DNA of 64,000 nt from Muricoccus pecuniae (GTDB taxonomy: Bacteria > Pseudomonadota > Alphaproteobacteria > Acetobacterales > Acetobacteraceae): contig NZ_JACIJD010000017.1 of the NCBI RefSeq assembly GCF_014199205.1, positions 1 to 64,000 of the forward strand, read 5' to 3'. Positions 24,640-33,796 of the stretch are shown one piece after another. How positions within the stretch are numbered: the first letter of the stretch is position 1; every line of letters begins with the position of its first letter. The position numbers and the translations under genes were made by a program. The notes under the pieces were generated by a model, which searched no databases, had not been told where the DNA came from, and saw only the letters and a program-made list of their open reading frames with translations.

Positions 24640-25327
24640 GCTCCGCTCCGTCGCCGCCGACATCGCCGGCGCGCCGGTGCTGCGCGGCGTCTCGATGCAC
24701 CTGCCGCCGGGCGGCCTCGTCGCCCTCATCGGCCGCAACGGCGCGGGGAAGACGACCACGCTGCGCGCCATCATGGGCCTGCTGCCGCTGCGCGGCGGCG
24801 CGGTGCTGGTCGGCGGGGAGGAGGTGACCTCCGCCCCTGCCCATCACCGCACCCGCCTCGGGATCGGCTACGCGCCGGAGGAGCGGCGGCTGTTCGGGCC
24901 CTTCACCGTGCAGCAGAACCTTCTGCTGCCGGCGGAGGTGCTGCGCCTGCCCCCGGCGGAGACCGCGCGCCGCCTCGACGCCGTCCTCACCTTCCTGCCG
25001 GAACTGGCGGCGCTGGCCTCGCGCCGCGCGGCCGGGCTCTCGGGCGGGCAGGGCAAGATGGTGGCGCTCGGGCGCGCGCTCATGGTCGGCACGCGCGCAG
25101 TGCTGCTGGACGAGCCTTTCCAGGGCCTCGCCCCGGCCCTCGCCCACCGCTACGCGGACGCGCTGCGCGGACTGCACGCGGCCTTCCCCGGCGTGGCCCT
25201 GCTGGTGACGGAGAGCAATCCGCAGCTGCTCGAGCCGCTGGTGGACACGACCTATGTGATCGAGCGCGGCGAGATCGTGCCCGACGAGATCGCCACGCTC
25301 AAGACCACCATCACCAAGCACGGCTGA
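24632..25327 (+). CDS. ABC transporter ATPase, LivF type (second operon)
   Basis: The 231-residue product has Walker A GRNGAGKTT, GYAPEERRLFGPFTVQQNL, signature LSGGQGKMVALGRAL and Walker B AVLLDEPFQGLAPALA. The switch region reads LVTESNPQLLEPL, so the H-loop histidine normally seen after Walker B is replaced (VEH or VEQ to TES). Several LivF proteins also lack the histidine. It overlaps the LivG gene and closes the transporter part of the operon. Confidence 0.92.
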   Translation: MLELRSVAADIAGAPVLRGVSMHLPPGGLVALIGRNGAGKTTTLRAIMGLLPLRGGAVLVGGEEVTSAPAHHRTRLGIGYAPEERRLFGPFTVQQNLLLPAEVLRLPPAETARRLDAVLTFLPELAALASRRAAGLSGGQGKMVALGRALMVGTRAVLLDEPFQGLAPALAHRYADALRGLHAAFPGVALLVTESNPQLLEPLVDTTYVIERGEIVPDEIATLKTTITKHG

Positions 25328-25402
25328 GGCCGGGGGGAAGAGCATCATGCGTCACGTGGAAGGTGCCCATCGCAGCGAGGCCGGGCGGCGCGGGAGGGGC
25401 GC

Positions 25403-26530
25403 GTGAGGCGCGTCCGCTCGGCGATCCTCCGCCAGTCCGGCCTGCCGCGCCCCTATGCCGAGAGCCGCCCGCTCGCGATCGAGGAGGTGGAGCTGCGCCC
25501 GCCCGGGCGGGACGAGGTTCTCGTCCGCATCGCGGCGGCCGGGCTCTGCCACTCCGACCTCTCCGGCATCAACGGCGACCGACCGCGCCCGCTGCCGCTG
25601 GCGCTCGGCCACGAGGCGGCGGGCGTCGTGGAGGAGCTGGGGCCGGGGGTGACGGACCTCTCGCCCGGCGACCACGTGGTGATGTCCTTCGTGCCCGTCT
25701 GCGGCCACTGCCCGGAATGCGCCGACGGCCGCGCCCAGCTCTGCGAGCCGGGCAACGCGGCCAATGTCGCGGGCACGCTGATGGGCGGCGGACGGCGGAT
25801 CCTCTGCGAGGGTGTCGAGATCAACCATCACAGCGGCGTCTCCGCCTTTTCCGAATACGCCGTCATCCACCGCCGCTCCATCGTCCGGATCGACCGCGAG
25901 CTGCCGCTCCCGATCGCGGCGCTGTTCGGCTGCGGCGTGATGACCGGGGTGGGCGCGGTGATGAACACCTGCCGCGTCAGGCCGGGGCAGAGCGTGGCGG
26001 TGGTCGGCCTCGGCGGCGTCGGCCTCTCCGCGCTGCTCGGCGCGGTGGCCAGCGGGGCGGGGCGCGTGATCGGGATCGACCTGTCGCCCGCCAAGCTCGA
26101 GCTGGCGCGGACGCTCGGCGCCACCGACACCTTCCTCGCGGGCGACGGGGATGTCGCGGACGCCGTGCGCGCGGCGACGGGCGGCGGGGTGGACCACGCG
26201 CTGGAGATGGCGGGCGCCGTCCCCGCTTTCGACCTCGCCTTCCGCATCACCCGCCGCGGCGGCACCACGGCCACCGCCGGGCTCTCGCGCCCGGGCAGCG
26301 AGTTCCGCCTGCCCGCCGTCCCCGTCGTGGCGGATGAGCGGGTGGTTCGCGGCAGCTACATGGGAAGCTGCGTGCCGAGCCGGGACATCCCGCGCTTCAT
26401 CGCCCTCTACCGGGCGGGGCACCTGCCCGTGGATAAGCTGCTGTCCTCCACCGGGCCGCTGGAAGGGATCAACGAAGCCTTCGACCGGCTCGACCGGGGC
26501 GAGGTCGTCCGCCACGTCATCACGATGTAG
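25403..26530 (+). CDS. zinc-containing alcohol dehydrogenase (MDR family)
   Basis: The product is 375 residues from GTG 25403 with GGGAGGGG just upstream. The catalytic zinc region is GLCHSDLSGINGD with GHEAAGVVEELG. The structural zinc site has four cysteines in CGHCPECADGRAQLC, and the NAD site is VAVVGLGGVGLSALLG followed by an aspartate in IGIDLSPAK. This pattern matches the class III or aryl-alcohol dehydrogenase branch, which oxidises primary alcohols with NAD. It is 75 bp after the ABC transporter operon on the same strand and may act on its cargo. Confidence 0.9.
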   Translation: MRRVRSAILRQSGLPRPYAESRPLAIEEVELRPPGRDEVLVRIAAAGLCHSDLSGINGDRPRPLPLALGHEAAGVVEELGPGVTDLSPGDHVVMSFVPVCGHCPECADGRAQLCEPGNAANVAGTLMGGGRRILCEGVEINHHSGVSAFSEYAVIHRRSIVRIDRELPLPIAALFGCGVMTGVGAVMNTCRVRPGQSVAVVGLGGVGLSALLGAVASGAGRVIGIDLSPAKLELARTLGATDTFLAGDGDVADAVRAATGGGVDHALEMAGAVPAFDLAFRITRRGGTTATAGLSRPGSEFRLPAVPVVADERVVRGSYMGSCVPSRDIPRFIALYRAGHLPVDKLLSSTGPLEGINEAFDRLDRGEVVRHVITM

Positions 26531-26618
26531 CGGCGGTACGGGGCCCGGGCCGGCTACCCCCGGGATCGAATGGGCCAATCAACTGGGGCCAAGAGAACAA
26601 CCGATGGAGGGAACAGGC

Positions 26619-27614
26619 ATGAACGGGCTTTCGAGGCGCGCGCTCCTGGGCGCCACTGCAGGATCGGCCATGGCCGGGCTGGCGATTCCCGCGGCAAGGG
26701 CGGCCGCACCCTTCCGCAACGACCTGCCGCCGGCCTGGCACCGCTTCCGGATCGGCGAGTTCGAGGCGACGGTGATCTCCGACGGCGCGCTGCCGCTCGG
26801 CGACCCGACCCAGGCCTTCCTCGGCGTGGAGGCCGGGGAGGTCCGGAGGATGCTCACCGGCGCCTTCCTGCCGCCGGGGGCGGCGACGCTGGCGCAGAAC
26901 GCGCTCGTGCTGAACACCGGCCGCCAGCTCGTGCTGTTCGACACGGGGATGGGCGACAGCATGGGCGAGGCGAGCCGCATGTTCGGCCCGACCACGGGTC
27001 AACTTCTGAAGAACATGCGCGCCGCCGGCATCGACCCCGCGCAGATCGACATGGTGATCGCGACCCACGCCCATTGCGACCACATCTGGGCGCTGGTTGA
27101 CGCGAACGGCAACCGCAACTTCCCCAACGCCCAGGTCGCGATCTCGGAGGCCGACCTGCGCTATTGGACGGATGATGCGAACAAGCGCGGCCCGGAGTTC
27201 ATGACGGCCTTCATCGACGGCGCGCGGAAGAACCTGGCGGCTTATCGCGACCGGATGGTGATGGTGCGGGACGGGCAGGAGGTCATCCCCGGCGTGACGG
27301 CGGTCGCGAGCCCCGGCCACACGGTCGGCCACCACTGCTACATCATCGCCTCCGGCGACAAGGTCGTGATGAACACCGGCGACCTCGCGCATCACCAGGT
27401 GCTGCTGCTGCGCCGGCCCGGACTGGAATTCTCCTTCGACACGGACCCGAAGCTCTCGGCCGCGACGCGGACCCGCCTGCTCGACCGCATCGCGACGGAT
27501 CGCTACGGGGTTCTCTCCTACCACTTCTCCTGGCCGGGTCTGGGCCATGTCGTGCGGGAGGGGGAGGGGTATGGCTGGCTGCCGAGCCCGATGAACACGA
27601 CGCTGGTGGAGTAG
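26619..27614 (+). CDS. MBL-fold metallo-hydrolase, exported
   Basis: The 331-residue product starts at ATG 26619 with GGAGGGAA upstream. Residues 1-33 form a twin-arginine-type signal peptide (LSRRALLGATAGSAMAGLAI). The metallo-beta-lactamase fold is marked by VLFDTGMGD, the metal motif THAHCDHIW (HxHxDH), SPGHTVGHHCYI, and the later NTGDLAHHQ. Quorum-quenching lactonases and methyl-parathion hydrolase-like esterases share this layout. The gene may degrade a lactone or ester in the periplasm. It stands between the alcohol dehydrogenase and the convergent Bug protein gene. Confidence 0.88.
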   Translation: MNGLSRRALLGATAGSAMAGLAIPAARAAAPFRNDLPPAWHRFRIGEFEATVISDGALPLGDPTQAFLGVEAGEVRRMLTGAFLPPGAATLAQNALVLNTGRQLVLFDTGMGDSMGEASRMFGPTTGQLLKNMRAAGIDPAQIDMVIATHAHCDHIWALVDANGNRNFPNAQVAISEADLRYWTDDANKRGPEFMTAFIDGARKNLAAYRDRMVMVRDGQEVIPGVTAVASPGHTVGHHCYIIASGDKVVMNTGDLAHHQVLLLRRPGLEFSFDTDPKLSAATRTRLLDRIATDRYGVLSYHFSWPGLGHVVREGEGYGWLPSPMNTTLVE

Positions 27615-27681
27615 CGCGGCGGCGCGAGGGGGAGGGGCGCGGCGAAGGGCACGCCGTGCCCTCCCTAGGCGGCGCGGGGCC

Positions 27682-28659
27682 CTACTCGATCCGGATGTTC
27701 GCGACGCGGATGACCTCGCCCCATTTCGCGGTCTCCGCCCGCAGCAGGGCGGCCAGCTCCCCGGGCGTGCCGCCGTGCACCGTCCCGCCCCCCTCCGCGA
27801 GGCTGCGGCGCAGCTCCTGGTCCGCCAGCGAGGCCGCGGCGGCCTCGTGCAGGGCCGCGATCCGGTCGGCCGGCGTGCCGGCGGGAACGAAGAGCGCGTA
27901 CCAGGTGTCCGAGATCACGCCCCTCGCGCCGGCCTGCTCCATGGTGGGCAGGTCGGGCAGGGCGGCGAGCCGCTCATCCGCCGTGACGGCCAGCGCGGGC
28001 AGGGAGCCGCTCCGGATATGCGGGATCACCACGGGAACATCCGCCAGCAGCATGTCGATCGTACCCCCCAGGAGGTCGGTCACGGCCGGGGCCGCGCCGC
28101 GATAGGGGACATGGACGATGTCGATGCCCGTGCGGAGCCGGAACAGCTCCCCGGCCAGGTGGAGGGAGCTGCCATTGCCGGCCGAGCCGTAGCTGAGGCC
28201 TCCCGGCCGCCGCCGGGCCAGCGCGACCAGCTCGGCGACCGACCTCACCCCGAGCCTCGGGCTGACGACGAGGACCTGCGGGACGGAGATCACGTGGATG
28301 ACCGGCTCCAGGTCCTTCGCGGGGTCATAGGCCATGCGCGGCATGAGCTGCGGCAGCACCACCATCGCGCCGGTGGAGGCGAGGACGGTGGTGAGGCCGT
28401 CCGGGCGGCTCCTGGCGGCCGCCTCCACGCCCACCATGCCGCCCGCGCCCGAGCGGCTCTCCACCACCACCGGCTGGCGCAGCCTCGTGCCCATCGCCGC
28501 GCCGAGGAGCCGCGCGACGAGATCGGCCGGCCCGCCCGCGGCGAAGGGGACGATCATCCGCACGGGCTGGTCGGGGAAGCGCGGCTGCGCGGGGGCGGGG
28601 AAAGGGGACAGGAGGCCCGCCGCGGCGAGCAGGGACAGGTTCCGGCGTGTCGTGCGCAC
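27682..28659 (-). CDS. Bug/TctC-family tripartite tricarboxylate transporter binding protein
   Basis: The 325-residue product has a signal peptide (RRNLSLLAAAGLLSPFPAPA, then Q) and the TctC landmarks FPDQPVRMIVPFAAGGPADL, PVVVESRSGAGG, LSYGSAGNGSS, HVPYRGAAPAVTDLLGG and ALAVTADERLAALPDLP. Bug proteins capture carboxylic acids in the periplasm. No TctA or TctB membrane gene is nearby, so it either uses a distant transporter or serves as a sensor. It is the last minus-strand gene of the catabolic block, 67 bp after the enoyl-CoA hydratase gene. Confidence 0.92.
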   Translation of the reverse strand: MRTTRRNLSLLAAAGLLSPFPAPAQPRFPDQPVRMIVPFAAGGPADLVARLLGAAMGTRLRQPVVVESRSGAGGMVGVEAAARSRPDGLTTVLASTGAMVVLPQLMPRMAYDPAKDLEPVIHVISVPQVLVVSPRLGVRSVAELVALARRRPGGLSYGSAGNGSSLHLAGELFRLRTGIDIVHVPYRGAAPAVTDLLGGTIDMLLADVPVVIPHIRSGSLPALAVTADERLAALPDLPTMEQAGARGVISDTWYALFVPAGTPADRIAALHEAAAASLADQELRRSLAEGGGTVHGGTPGELAALLRAETAKWGEVIRVANIRIE

Positions 28660-28726
28660 CGCGATCTCCTCTCCGGCCCATAGGGGGCCGCTTGGCGGGC
28701 AAATATTGGAAACGGGCTTGCCGGGC

Positions 28727-29515
28727 TCAGCGCCCCTGGAATACGGGCCTGCGCTTCTCGGCGAAGGCGCGCTGCGCCTCGCGCGTGTCCTCGGTGCGGG
28801 CGAGCGCGACGGTCTGGCTCTGCTCGTAGCGGTAGCCGTCGCGCAGCGGCATCTCCTCCGTCAGATTGAAGGAGCGCTTCGCGGCCTGCACCGCGAGCGG
28901 CGCCTTGGCGGCGATCTCGCGGGCGATCGCCGTCGCCTCCTCGACCAGCCGCTCGCGCGGCACGCAGAGGGAGGCGGCGTTCATCCGCAGCAGCTCCGGG
29001 CCGGTGATGCGCCTGGCGGTGAGGATCATCAGCCGCGCGTCGGACTGGCCGAAGTGGCGCATCACATGCCGCACGCCGCCGGCGAGGCCGACATCCACCT
29101 CGGTCATGGAGAGGAAGGCCTCCTCCGCCACCACCAGGATGTCGCAGCAGAGCGCGAGCACGCAGCCCGCGCCGATGGCCGCGCCGTTCACGGCGGCGAC
29201 GACCGGCTTGCCGCACTCCATCACCGCGTCGAAGGAGGCGCGGACGAGGCGGTTGTGGCGGGGATAGCCGCCCGGTTCCCCGGCGAGGTTCGGGCGCTCG
29301 CGCAGGTCGGCGCCGGCGGAGAAGGCGCGGCCCTCGCCGGTCAGCACCACGGCGCGCACCTCCTCCGTGTCGTGGATCACGTCGAAGACGCGGACGATCT
29401 CCTCGCGGAAGCGGCGGTCCTGCGCGTTCACGGGCGGCGCGGTGATGGTGACGGTGGCGACGTGCTCCGCGAGTTCCACGCGGAAGCGTTCGATGCCTTC
29501 GAGACCGGGGATCAT
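28727..29515 (-). CDS. enoyl-CoA hydratase/isomerase-family protein
   Basis: The 262-residue product shows the crotonase fold: VRAVVLTGEGRAFSAGADLR with the oxyanion-hole residues, and VAAVNGAAIGAGCVLALCCD. The glutamate positions of hydratases fall in FLSMTEVDVGLAGGVRH. It lies 12 bp after the carboxymuconolactone-decarboxylase-type gene and not far from a class III CoA-transferase gene, so a CoA-activated acid from the pathway is probably hydrated, isomerised or cleaved. Confidence 0.9.
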   Translation of the reverse strand: MIPGLEGIERFRVELAEHVATVTITAPPVNAQDRRFREEIVRVFDVIHDTEEVRAVVLTGEGRAFSAGADLRERPNLAGEPGGYPRHNRLVRASFDAVMECGKPVVAAVNGAAIGAGCVLALCCDILVVAEEAFLSMTEVDVGLAGGVRHVMRHFGQSDARLMILTARRITGPELLRMNAASLCVPRERLVEEATAIAREIAAKAPLAVQAAKRSFNLTEEMPLRDGYRYEQSQTVALARTEDTREAQRAFAEKRRPVFQGR

Positions 29516-29527
29516 GGCGGGCCCTCC

Positions 29528-30136
29528 CTATTCCGCGGCGCGGGCGGTGGTGCGGGCGGGCGCGAGCGGCGCCAGGCCGGATTCCGGCGCGGCGAGCACG
29601 GGAGCGACGCCGTCGGGCAGCGGGATCTCGTGCGCGTTCAGCGTCATGGAAACCATGGTGTAGTAGCCGATCACCGCGGTCAGCTCGACCACGCCGCGCT
29701 CGCCCCAGCGCTCCCGCACGGCGTCGTAGACGGGGCGCGGCACCCCGCCGGAGAGCTGCAGCTCGCGCGCGAACTCGTAGACCAGCGCGTCCTCCGCCTC
29801 GTCGAAGGCCGGGGCCGCGCCGCGGTGGATGGCATCGATCGCGGCCTGGGGAATGCCGGCCTCGGCGGCCGCGCGGGCATGGACCCACCACTCCACCTGG
29901 CTGGACCAGCGGCGGCCGGTGACGACGATGGCCAGCTCGTTCAGCCGCCTGGGCAGGCAGGTGCCGTAGCGCAGGAACTCGCCCAGGGCGGACCAGCGCG
30001 CGGCGAGGTCGGGGCTGTGGATCACCGCGCGCAGCGGGCCGATCATCTGCCCGCGCGGGCCGGAGACCACGGCGTCGTGCACGCGGCGCTGCTCGGGCGA
30101 CATCTCCGCGGGGGAGGGGAGGGGGATGCGGGCCAT
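29528..30136 (-). CDS. carboxymuconolactone decarboxylase-family protein (AhpD-like fold)
   Basis: The 202-residue product belongs to the helical CMD family: IGPLRAVIHSPDLAARWSAL, NELAIVVTGRRWSSQVEW, WWVHARAAAEAGIP, and a C-terminal ELTAVIGYYTMVSMTLNAHE. The peroxidase CxxC of AhpD is absent. It is longer than classical PcaC (about 130 residues), so decarboxylation of 4-carboxymuconolactone is possible but unproven. The start ATG 30136 is 12 bp from the CoA-transferase stop. It belongs to the same minus-strand operon. Confidence 0.85.
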   Translation of the reverse strand: MARIPLPSPAEMSPEQRRVHDAVVSGPRGQMIGPLRAVIHSPDLAARWSALGEFLRYGTCLPRRLNELAIVVTGRRWSSQVEWWVHARAAAEAGIPQAAIDAIHRGAAPAFDEAEDALVYEFARELQLSGGVPRPVYDAVRERWGERGVVELTAVIGYYTMVSMTLNAHEIPLPDGVAPVLAAPESGLAPLAPARTTARAAE

Positions 30137-30147
30137 GCGGCGCCTCC

Positions 30148-31380
30148 TCAGACCACGCCGCGCGCGGAAAGGCCCGCGACGGCTCTCTCATCCAGTCCCA
30201 GCTCCGCCAGCACCTCCGCCGTGTGCTGCCCGAGGGTGGGCGGCGCACGGTCGAAGCGCAGCGGGTTCTCCGCGAAGCGCAGCGGGCTCACCACCTGCGG
30301 CACCGTGCCCGCGACGGGGTGGGGCAGGTCGCGCAGCATCTGCCGGTGGCGGATCTGCGGGTCCTCGAAGACCTGGGGGACCGTGTTGATCGGCGCGCAG
30401 GGCACCCCGGCCTCGTCCAGCGCGCGCATCAGCGCGGCGCGCTCGAAGGTCTTGAACCGCCCTGCCAGCAGCGGCGTCAGCTCGGCGTTGTTGCGCACGC
30501 GGGCGGCGTTGGTGGCGAAGCGCTCGTCATCCGCCCAGGCCGCGCAGCCGATCGCCGCGCAGAGCTTGCGGAACTGGCCGTCATTGCCGACCGCGAGAAC
30601 GAAGTCGCCATCCGCGCAGGGGAAGACGTCCTGCGGCTGGATGTTCGGGTGGCGGTTGCCGCCGCGCTTCGGCGGGCGGCCGGAGAGCAGCCAGTTCGTC
30701 GCCTGGTTCGCCAGGAAGGCCGCCTGCACGTCCAGCATGGCGAGGTCGATCGTCTCGCCCACACCGGTCTCGCCCCGGCGCGCGAGGGCGGCGAGGACCG
30801 CCACGGCCGCGTACATGCCCGTCATGAGATCGACGATCGGCACGCCCACCTTCTGCGGGCCACCGCCCGGCGCGTCGTCCCGCTCGCCGGTGACGGACAT
30901 GAGGCCGCCCATCGCCTGGATGGCGAAGTCATAGGCCGCCTGGTCCGCGCGCGGCCCGTCCTGCCCGAAGCCGGTGACGGAGCAGTAGATCAGGCGCGGG
31001 TTCGCGGCGCGCAGCGAGGCGGCGTCCAGCCCGTAGCGCGCCAGCGCGCCGGCCTTGAAGTTCTCCAGCACGATGTCCGCGCCCCCGGCGAGGCGGCGGA
31101 TGATCTCCTGGCCCTCGGGGCTGGCCATGTCCACGGTCACGCTGCGCTTGCCGCGGTTCACGGCGAGGAAGTAGCCGGCATCCTTCGTCGGGTTGCCGTC
31201 ACGGTCCTTCAGGAAGGGCGGGCCCCAGCCGCGCGTGTCGTCGCCGGCGCCGGGGCGCTCCACCTTGATCACGTCCGCGCCGAGATCCGCCAGGATCTGC
31301 GTGGCCCAGGGCGCGGCCATGATGCGGCTGAGATCGAGCACGCGGATGTGGGAGAGCGGGCCCTGGCGCGCTTCAGTCAT
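30148..31380 (-). CDS. class III CoA-transferase (CaiB/BaiF family)
   Basis: The 410-residue product contains the family strings VLDLSRIMAAPWATQILADLGADV, shortened here to its core RIMAAPWATQ, followed by VIKVERPGAGDDTRGWGPPF. The predicted catalytic aspartate is in PIVDLMTGMYA, and LDEAGVPCAPINTV marks the C-terminal domain. Such enzymes move CoA between carboxylic acids in the cytosol. It overlaps the GST gene by eight bases and precedes the CMD and hydratase genes, so it probably activates the acid they process. Confidence 0.92.
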   Translation of the reverse strand: MTEARQGPLSHIRVLDLSRIMAAPWATQILADLGADVIKVERPGAGDDTRGWGPPFLKDRDGNPTKDAGYFLAVNRGKRSVTVDMASPEGQEIIRRLAGGADIVLENFKAGALARYGLDAASLRAANPRLIYCSVTGFGQDGPRADQAAYDFAIQAMGGLMSVTGERDDAPGGGPQKVGVPIVDLMTGMYAAVAVLAALARRGETGVGETIDLAMLDVQAAFLANQATNWLLSGRPPKRGGNRHPNIQPQDVFPCADGDFVLAVGNDGQFRKLCAAIGCAAWADDERFATNAARVRNNAELTPLLAGRFKTFERAALMRALDEAGVPCAPINTVPQVFEDPQIRHRQMLRDLPHPVAGTVPQVVSPLRFAENPLRFDRAPPTLGQHTAEVLAELGLDERAVAGLSARGVV

Positions 31381-31981
31381 CCACCGCCTCCGTCGCGCGG
31401 GTGGAGGGACGCGCGGAGAACTCCGCGTGCCAGGCCGCCAGCGCCGGCCGCCCCTCGCGCCAGGGCAGGTCGGCGAAGCGGAAGTCGAGATAGGAGAGGG
31501 CGCAGCCGATCGCGATGTGGCCGATATCGAAAGGCAGGGCGGCCATGGCGGGCGCCTCCCTCTCCAGCCGATCCAGCGTCGCGCGCGTCTTCGCGGCGAA
31601 GCTGTCCAGCCATTCCGCCGTCCTCCGCTCCGCCGGCTTGTCGCGCTCGTTGCGGAAGAGGATGAGCAGGTCGAGGAAGCCGTTGCCGAGGGCGTGGCGC
31701 GTCAGGGCCTCGAAGCGCGCGGGCGCCGCGGGGAAGAGGCGGCCGCCGGCGATGTGGTCCAGGTACTCGATGATGGTGAGGCTGTCGAACAGCGCGCGGC
31801 CGTCATCCAGCACCAGCGTCGGGATCTTGCTCAGCGGGTTGTCGGGCAGCAGCGCCTCGTTCGGCCTGCCCATGCGGACCACGGTGCGCACGGTGTCGAT
31901 GCGGTCCGCGAGGCCCAGCTCATGGGCGGCGATCATCACCTTGCGCACGAAGGGCGAGCGCGGGGACCAGTGCAGCTTCAT
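31373..31981 (-). CDS. glutathione S-transferase-family protein
   Basis: The 202-residue product has the thioredoxin-like N-terminal domain (MKLHWSPRSPFVRKVMIAA, then the cis-proline strand SKIPTLVLDDG and SLTIIEYLD) and a helical C-terminal domain ending with HIAIGCALSYLDFRF and WREGRPALAAWHAEF. The catalytic residue is probably the serine of SPRSP. In aromatic catabolic clusters GSTs isomerise maleylacetoacetate-like intermediates or remove halogens. It is the first gene of the GST, CoA-transferase, CMD and hydratase run. Confidence 0.88.
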   Translation of the reverse strand: MKLHWSPRSPFVRKVMIAAHELGLADRIDTVRTVVRMGRPNEALLPDNPLSKIPTLVLDDGRALFDSLTIIEYLDHIAGGRLFPAAPARFEALTRHALGNGFLDLLILFRNERDKPAERRTAEWLDSFAAKTRATLDRLEREAPAMAALPFDIGHIAIGCALSYLDFRFADLPWREGRPALAAWHAEFSARPSTRATEAVDD

Positions 31982-32092
31982 GCGGCGGGCCGCCCGGGGG
32001 CCGGGATGAGCATGGCGTCTCCCCTAACATTCTTTGAACCAGCTATATGACCTTTATGGGCCGCGCGGCGCTCCGCGTCCAGCCCCGCCCGG
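31982..32092 (-). promoter_or_regulatory. AT-rich control region before the GST operon
   Basis: Between the GntR regulator and the GST gene, 32029-32060 is clearly richer in A and T than its surroundings and contains CATATAGCTGGTT on the minus strand. This is where a promoter and regulator site for the GST operon would be expected. No exact consensus match is claimed. Confidence 0.35.
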
Positions 32093-32848
32093 CTATTTCA
32101 GCTTGATGTCGATCCGCACGACATCGCCGCGATAGATGCCGTCGGCCACGAGGACCAGTGTGCCACCGGCATCCACGGCCGCGCGGTGCACGAAGGCCAC
32201 GGGCGCGTTCAGCGGCAGCTGCAGCGCGTCGGCCGTCTCCACATCCGCGACGCCGATCGTGAGCGTCTGCCGTGCATCCACCACCTGCACGCCCTTCAGC
32301 CCGGAGACGAGGCGTAGCGCGGTCTTGCTGGACAGGTCCTCGGCGCTGATGAGCGGCGAGAGGCGCGCATCGAGATACAGGTCGGCGAGCAGGAAGGGCT
32401 GCCCGTCGCGCCAGTGGCGGCGGCGGACATGGCGGTAGAAGGGCGCAGGCGTCCCGATGCTGTCGGGGATGGCGCTGCCGGGCATCCCGTCGGCATCGCC
32501 CAGGATCTCGATCTCCGCACCCTCGCGGGAGCGCAGCAGCCCGTTCCAGTCGGCCTCCACGTCGCACCACAGCCGGTTGGCGGGGGTCTTGCGGACGAAG
32601 GTGCCCTTGGCGCGGAAGCGCTCGATCAGCCCTTCCGCCTCCAGGTCGTCCAGCGCCTGGCGGATGGTGGCGCGCGCGACGCTGCACTCCGCCGCCAGCT
32701 CGTCCACCGTCGGGATCCTCTGGCCCAGCTTCCACGCGCCCTGCTCGATCCGGCGCCGAAAGAGCGTGGCGAGCTGGATGTAGCGCGGCACGGCGCTGCG
32801 GCTGAGGTCGAGCTTGCCGGGAGGGGCGTTCATGGCGCCTTCTCGCAC
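32093..32848 (-). CDS. GntR-family regulator, HutC subfamily
   Basis: The 251-residue product has an N-terminal winged helix-turn-helix (IQLATLFRRRIEQGAWKLGQ, PTVDELAAECSVARATIRQA) and a C-terminal UTRA ligand domain (RHVRRRHWRDGQPFLLADLY, then DVETADALQLPLNAPVAFVH). HutC-type regulators usually respond to catabolic intermediates such as acids or sugar phosphates. It sits within the aromatic/hydroxyacid block between the hydroxyacid dehydrogenase and the GST operon and is the likely local regulator. Confidence 0.92.
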   Translation of the reverse strand: MREGAMNAPPGKLDLSRSAVPRYIQLATLFRRRIEQGAWKLGQRIPTVDELAAECSVARATIRQALDDLEAEGLIERFRAKGTFVRKTPANRLWCDVEADWNGLLRSREGAEIEILGDADGMPGSAIPDSIGTPAPFYRHVRRRHWRDGQPFLLADLYLDARLSPLISAEDLSSKTALRLVSGLKGVQVVDARQTLTIGVADVETADALQLPLNAPVAFVHRAAVDAGGTLVLVADGIYRGDVVRIDIKLK

Positions 32849-32881
32849 GCGCCGGGGCGGGCGGGCGAGCCCCGCCGGGGG

Positions 32882-33796
32882 TCAGGCCGCCGCATCGAAG
32901 AAGGGCTCCCCGGCCCGGAAGGCGGCGATGTCGCGCAGCATGCGCCCGATGATCGCGGCGCGCGTCTCATGCGTCAGGGAGGCGTAGTGAGGCGCCAGCG
33001 CGACGTTCTCCAGGGCGAGGAAGCGCGGGTCCAGCCCGGGCTCGCTGGCGAAGACATCCAGCCCCGCGCCGGCGATCCGGCCCCCCTCGAGCGCCGCCAG
33101 CAGCGCCCCCTCCTCCACCACGGAGCCGCGGGCGATGTTGACCAGGAAGCCGCGGGGGCCGAGCGCCTCCAGCACCGCCGCGTCCACGAGGTGTTGCGTC
33201 CCCGGCCCCCCGGGGGTGGCGAGGATCAGCGCGTCCGCCCATCCCGCGAGGGCGGGGATGTCGGGCAGGAAGGGCCAGGGCGCCTCCGGCTTCGGGCGCG
33301 GGCCGGTCCAGGCCACCTCCATGCCGATGCCCTCGGCGCGGCGGGCGATGGCGGCGCCGATGCGGCCGAGGCCGACGATGCCCGCCCGCTTGCGGTGCAG
33401 GCTGGTGCCCGGGCTCATCCGCCCCTGCGACCAGCGGCCGGCGCGGACGAAGCGGTCCGCCTCCGCGACGCGGCGCGCGCAAGCGTAGAGCAGGCCGATG
33501 GCGAAGTCCGCCACGTCCTCGGTCAGCTCGTCCGGCGTGTGGCTCACGGCGATGCCGCGGGCCCTGGCCGCCGCGAGGTCGATGCGGTCGAGCCCCACCC
33601 CCATGGAGGTGATCAGCCGCAGCCCCGGCAGCGCCGCCATGGTGGCCGCGTCCGCCCCGGCCATGCCCGAGGTGACAGCAATCCGTGCGCCCGCCGCGCC
33701 GGGATCGTCGCGCCCGACGAGGGTGTAGTCCGCCGCCAGCGCCTCGCGCAGGTCCTGGGGGAGGGTGGCGAGGGCGATGATGGTCTCGGGGTTCAT
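32882..33796 (-). CDS. D-isomer-specific 2-hydroxyacid dehydrogenase
   Basis: About 304 residues from ATG 33796, overlapping the stop of the fumarase beta gene by four bases. The NAD(P) site is AGIVGLGRIGAAIARRAEGI. The catalytic residues are in LVNIARGSVVEEGAL (arginine), GLDVFASEPGLD (glutamate) and NVALAPHYASLTHE (histidine). The arginine-containing stretch after the nucleotide site (WTGPRPKPE) favours NADPH and glyoxylate/hydroxypyruvate-type activity. It follows a fumarase/tartrate dehydratase-type pair, so conversion of a hydroxyacid and its keto product is likely. Confidence 0.9.
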   Translation of the reverse strand: MNPETIIALATLPQDLREALAADYTLVGRDDPGAAGARIAVTSGMAGADAATMAALPGLRLITSMGVGLDRIDLAAARARGIAVSHTPDELTEDVADFAIGLLYACARRVAEADRFVRAGRWSQGRMSPGTSLHRKRAGIVGLGRIGAAIARRAEGIGMEVAWTGPRPKPEAPWPFLPDIPALAGWADALILATPGGPGTQHLVDAAVLEALGPRGFLVNIARGSVVEEGALLAALEGGRIAGAGLDVFASEPGLDPRFLALENVALAPHYASLTHETRAAIIGRMLRDIAAFRAGEPFFDAAA

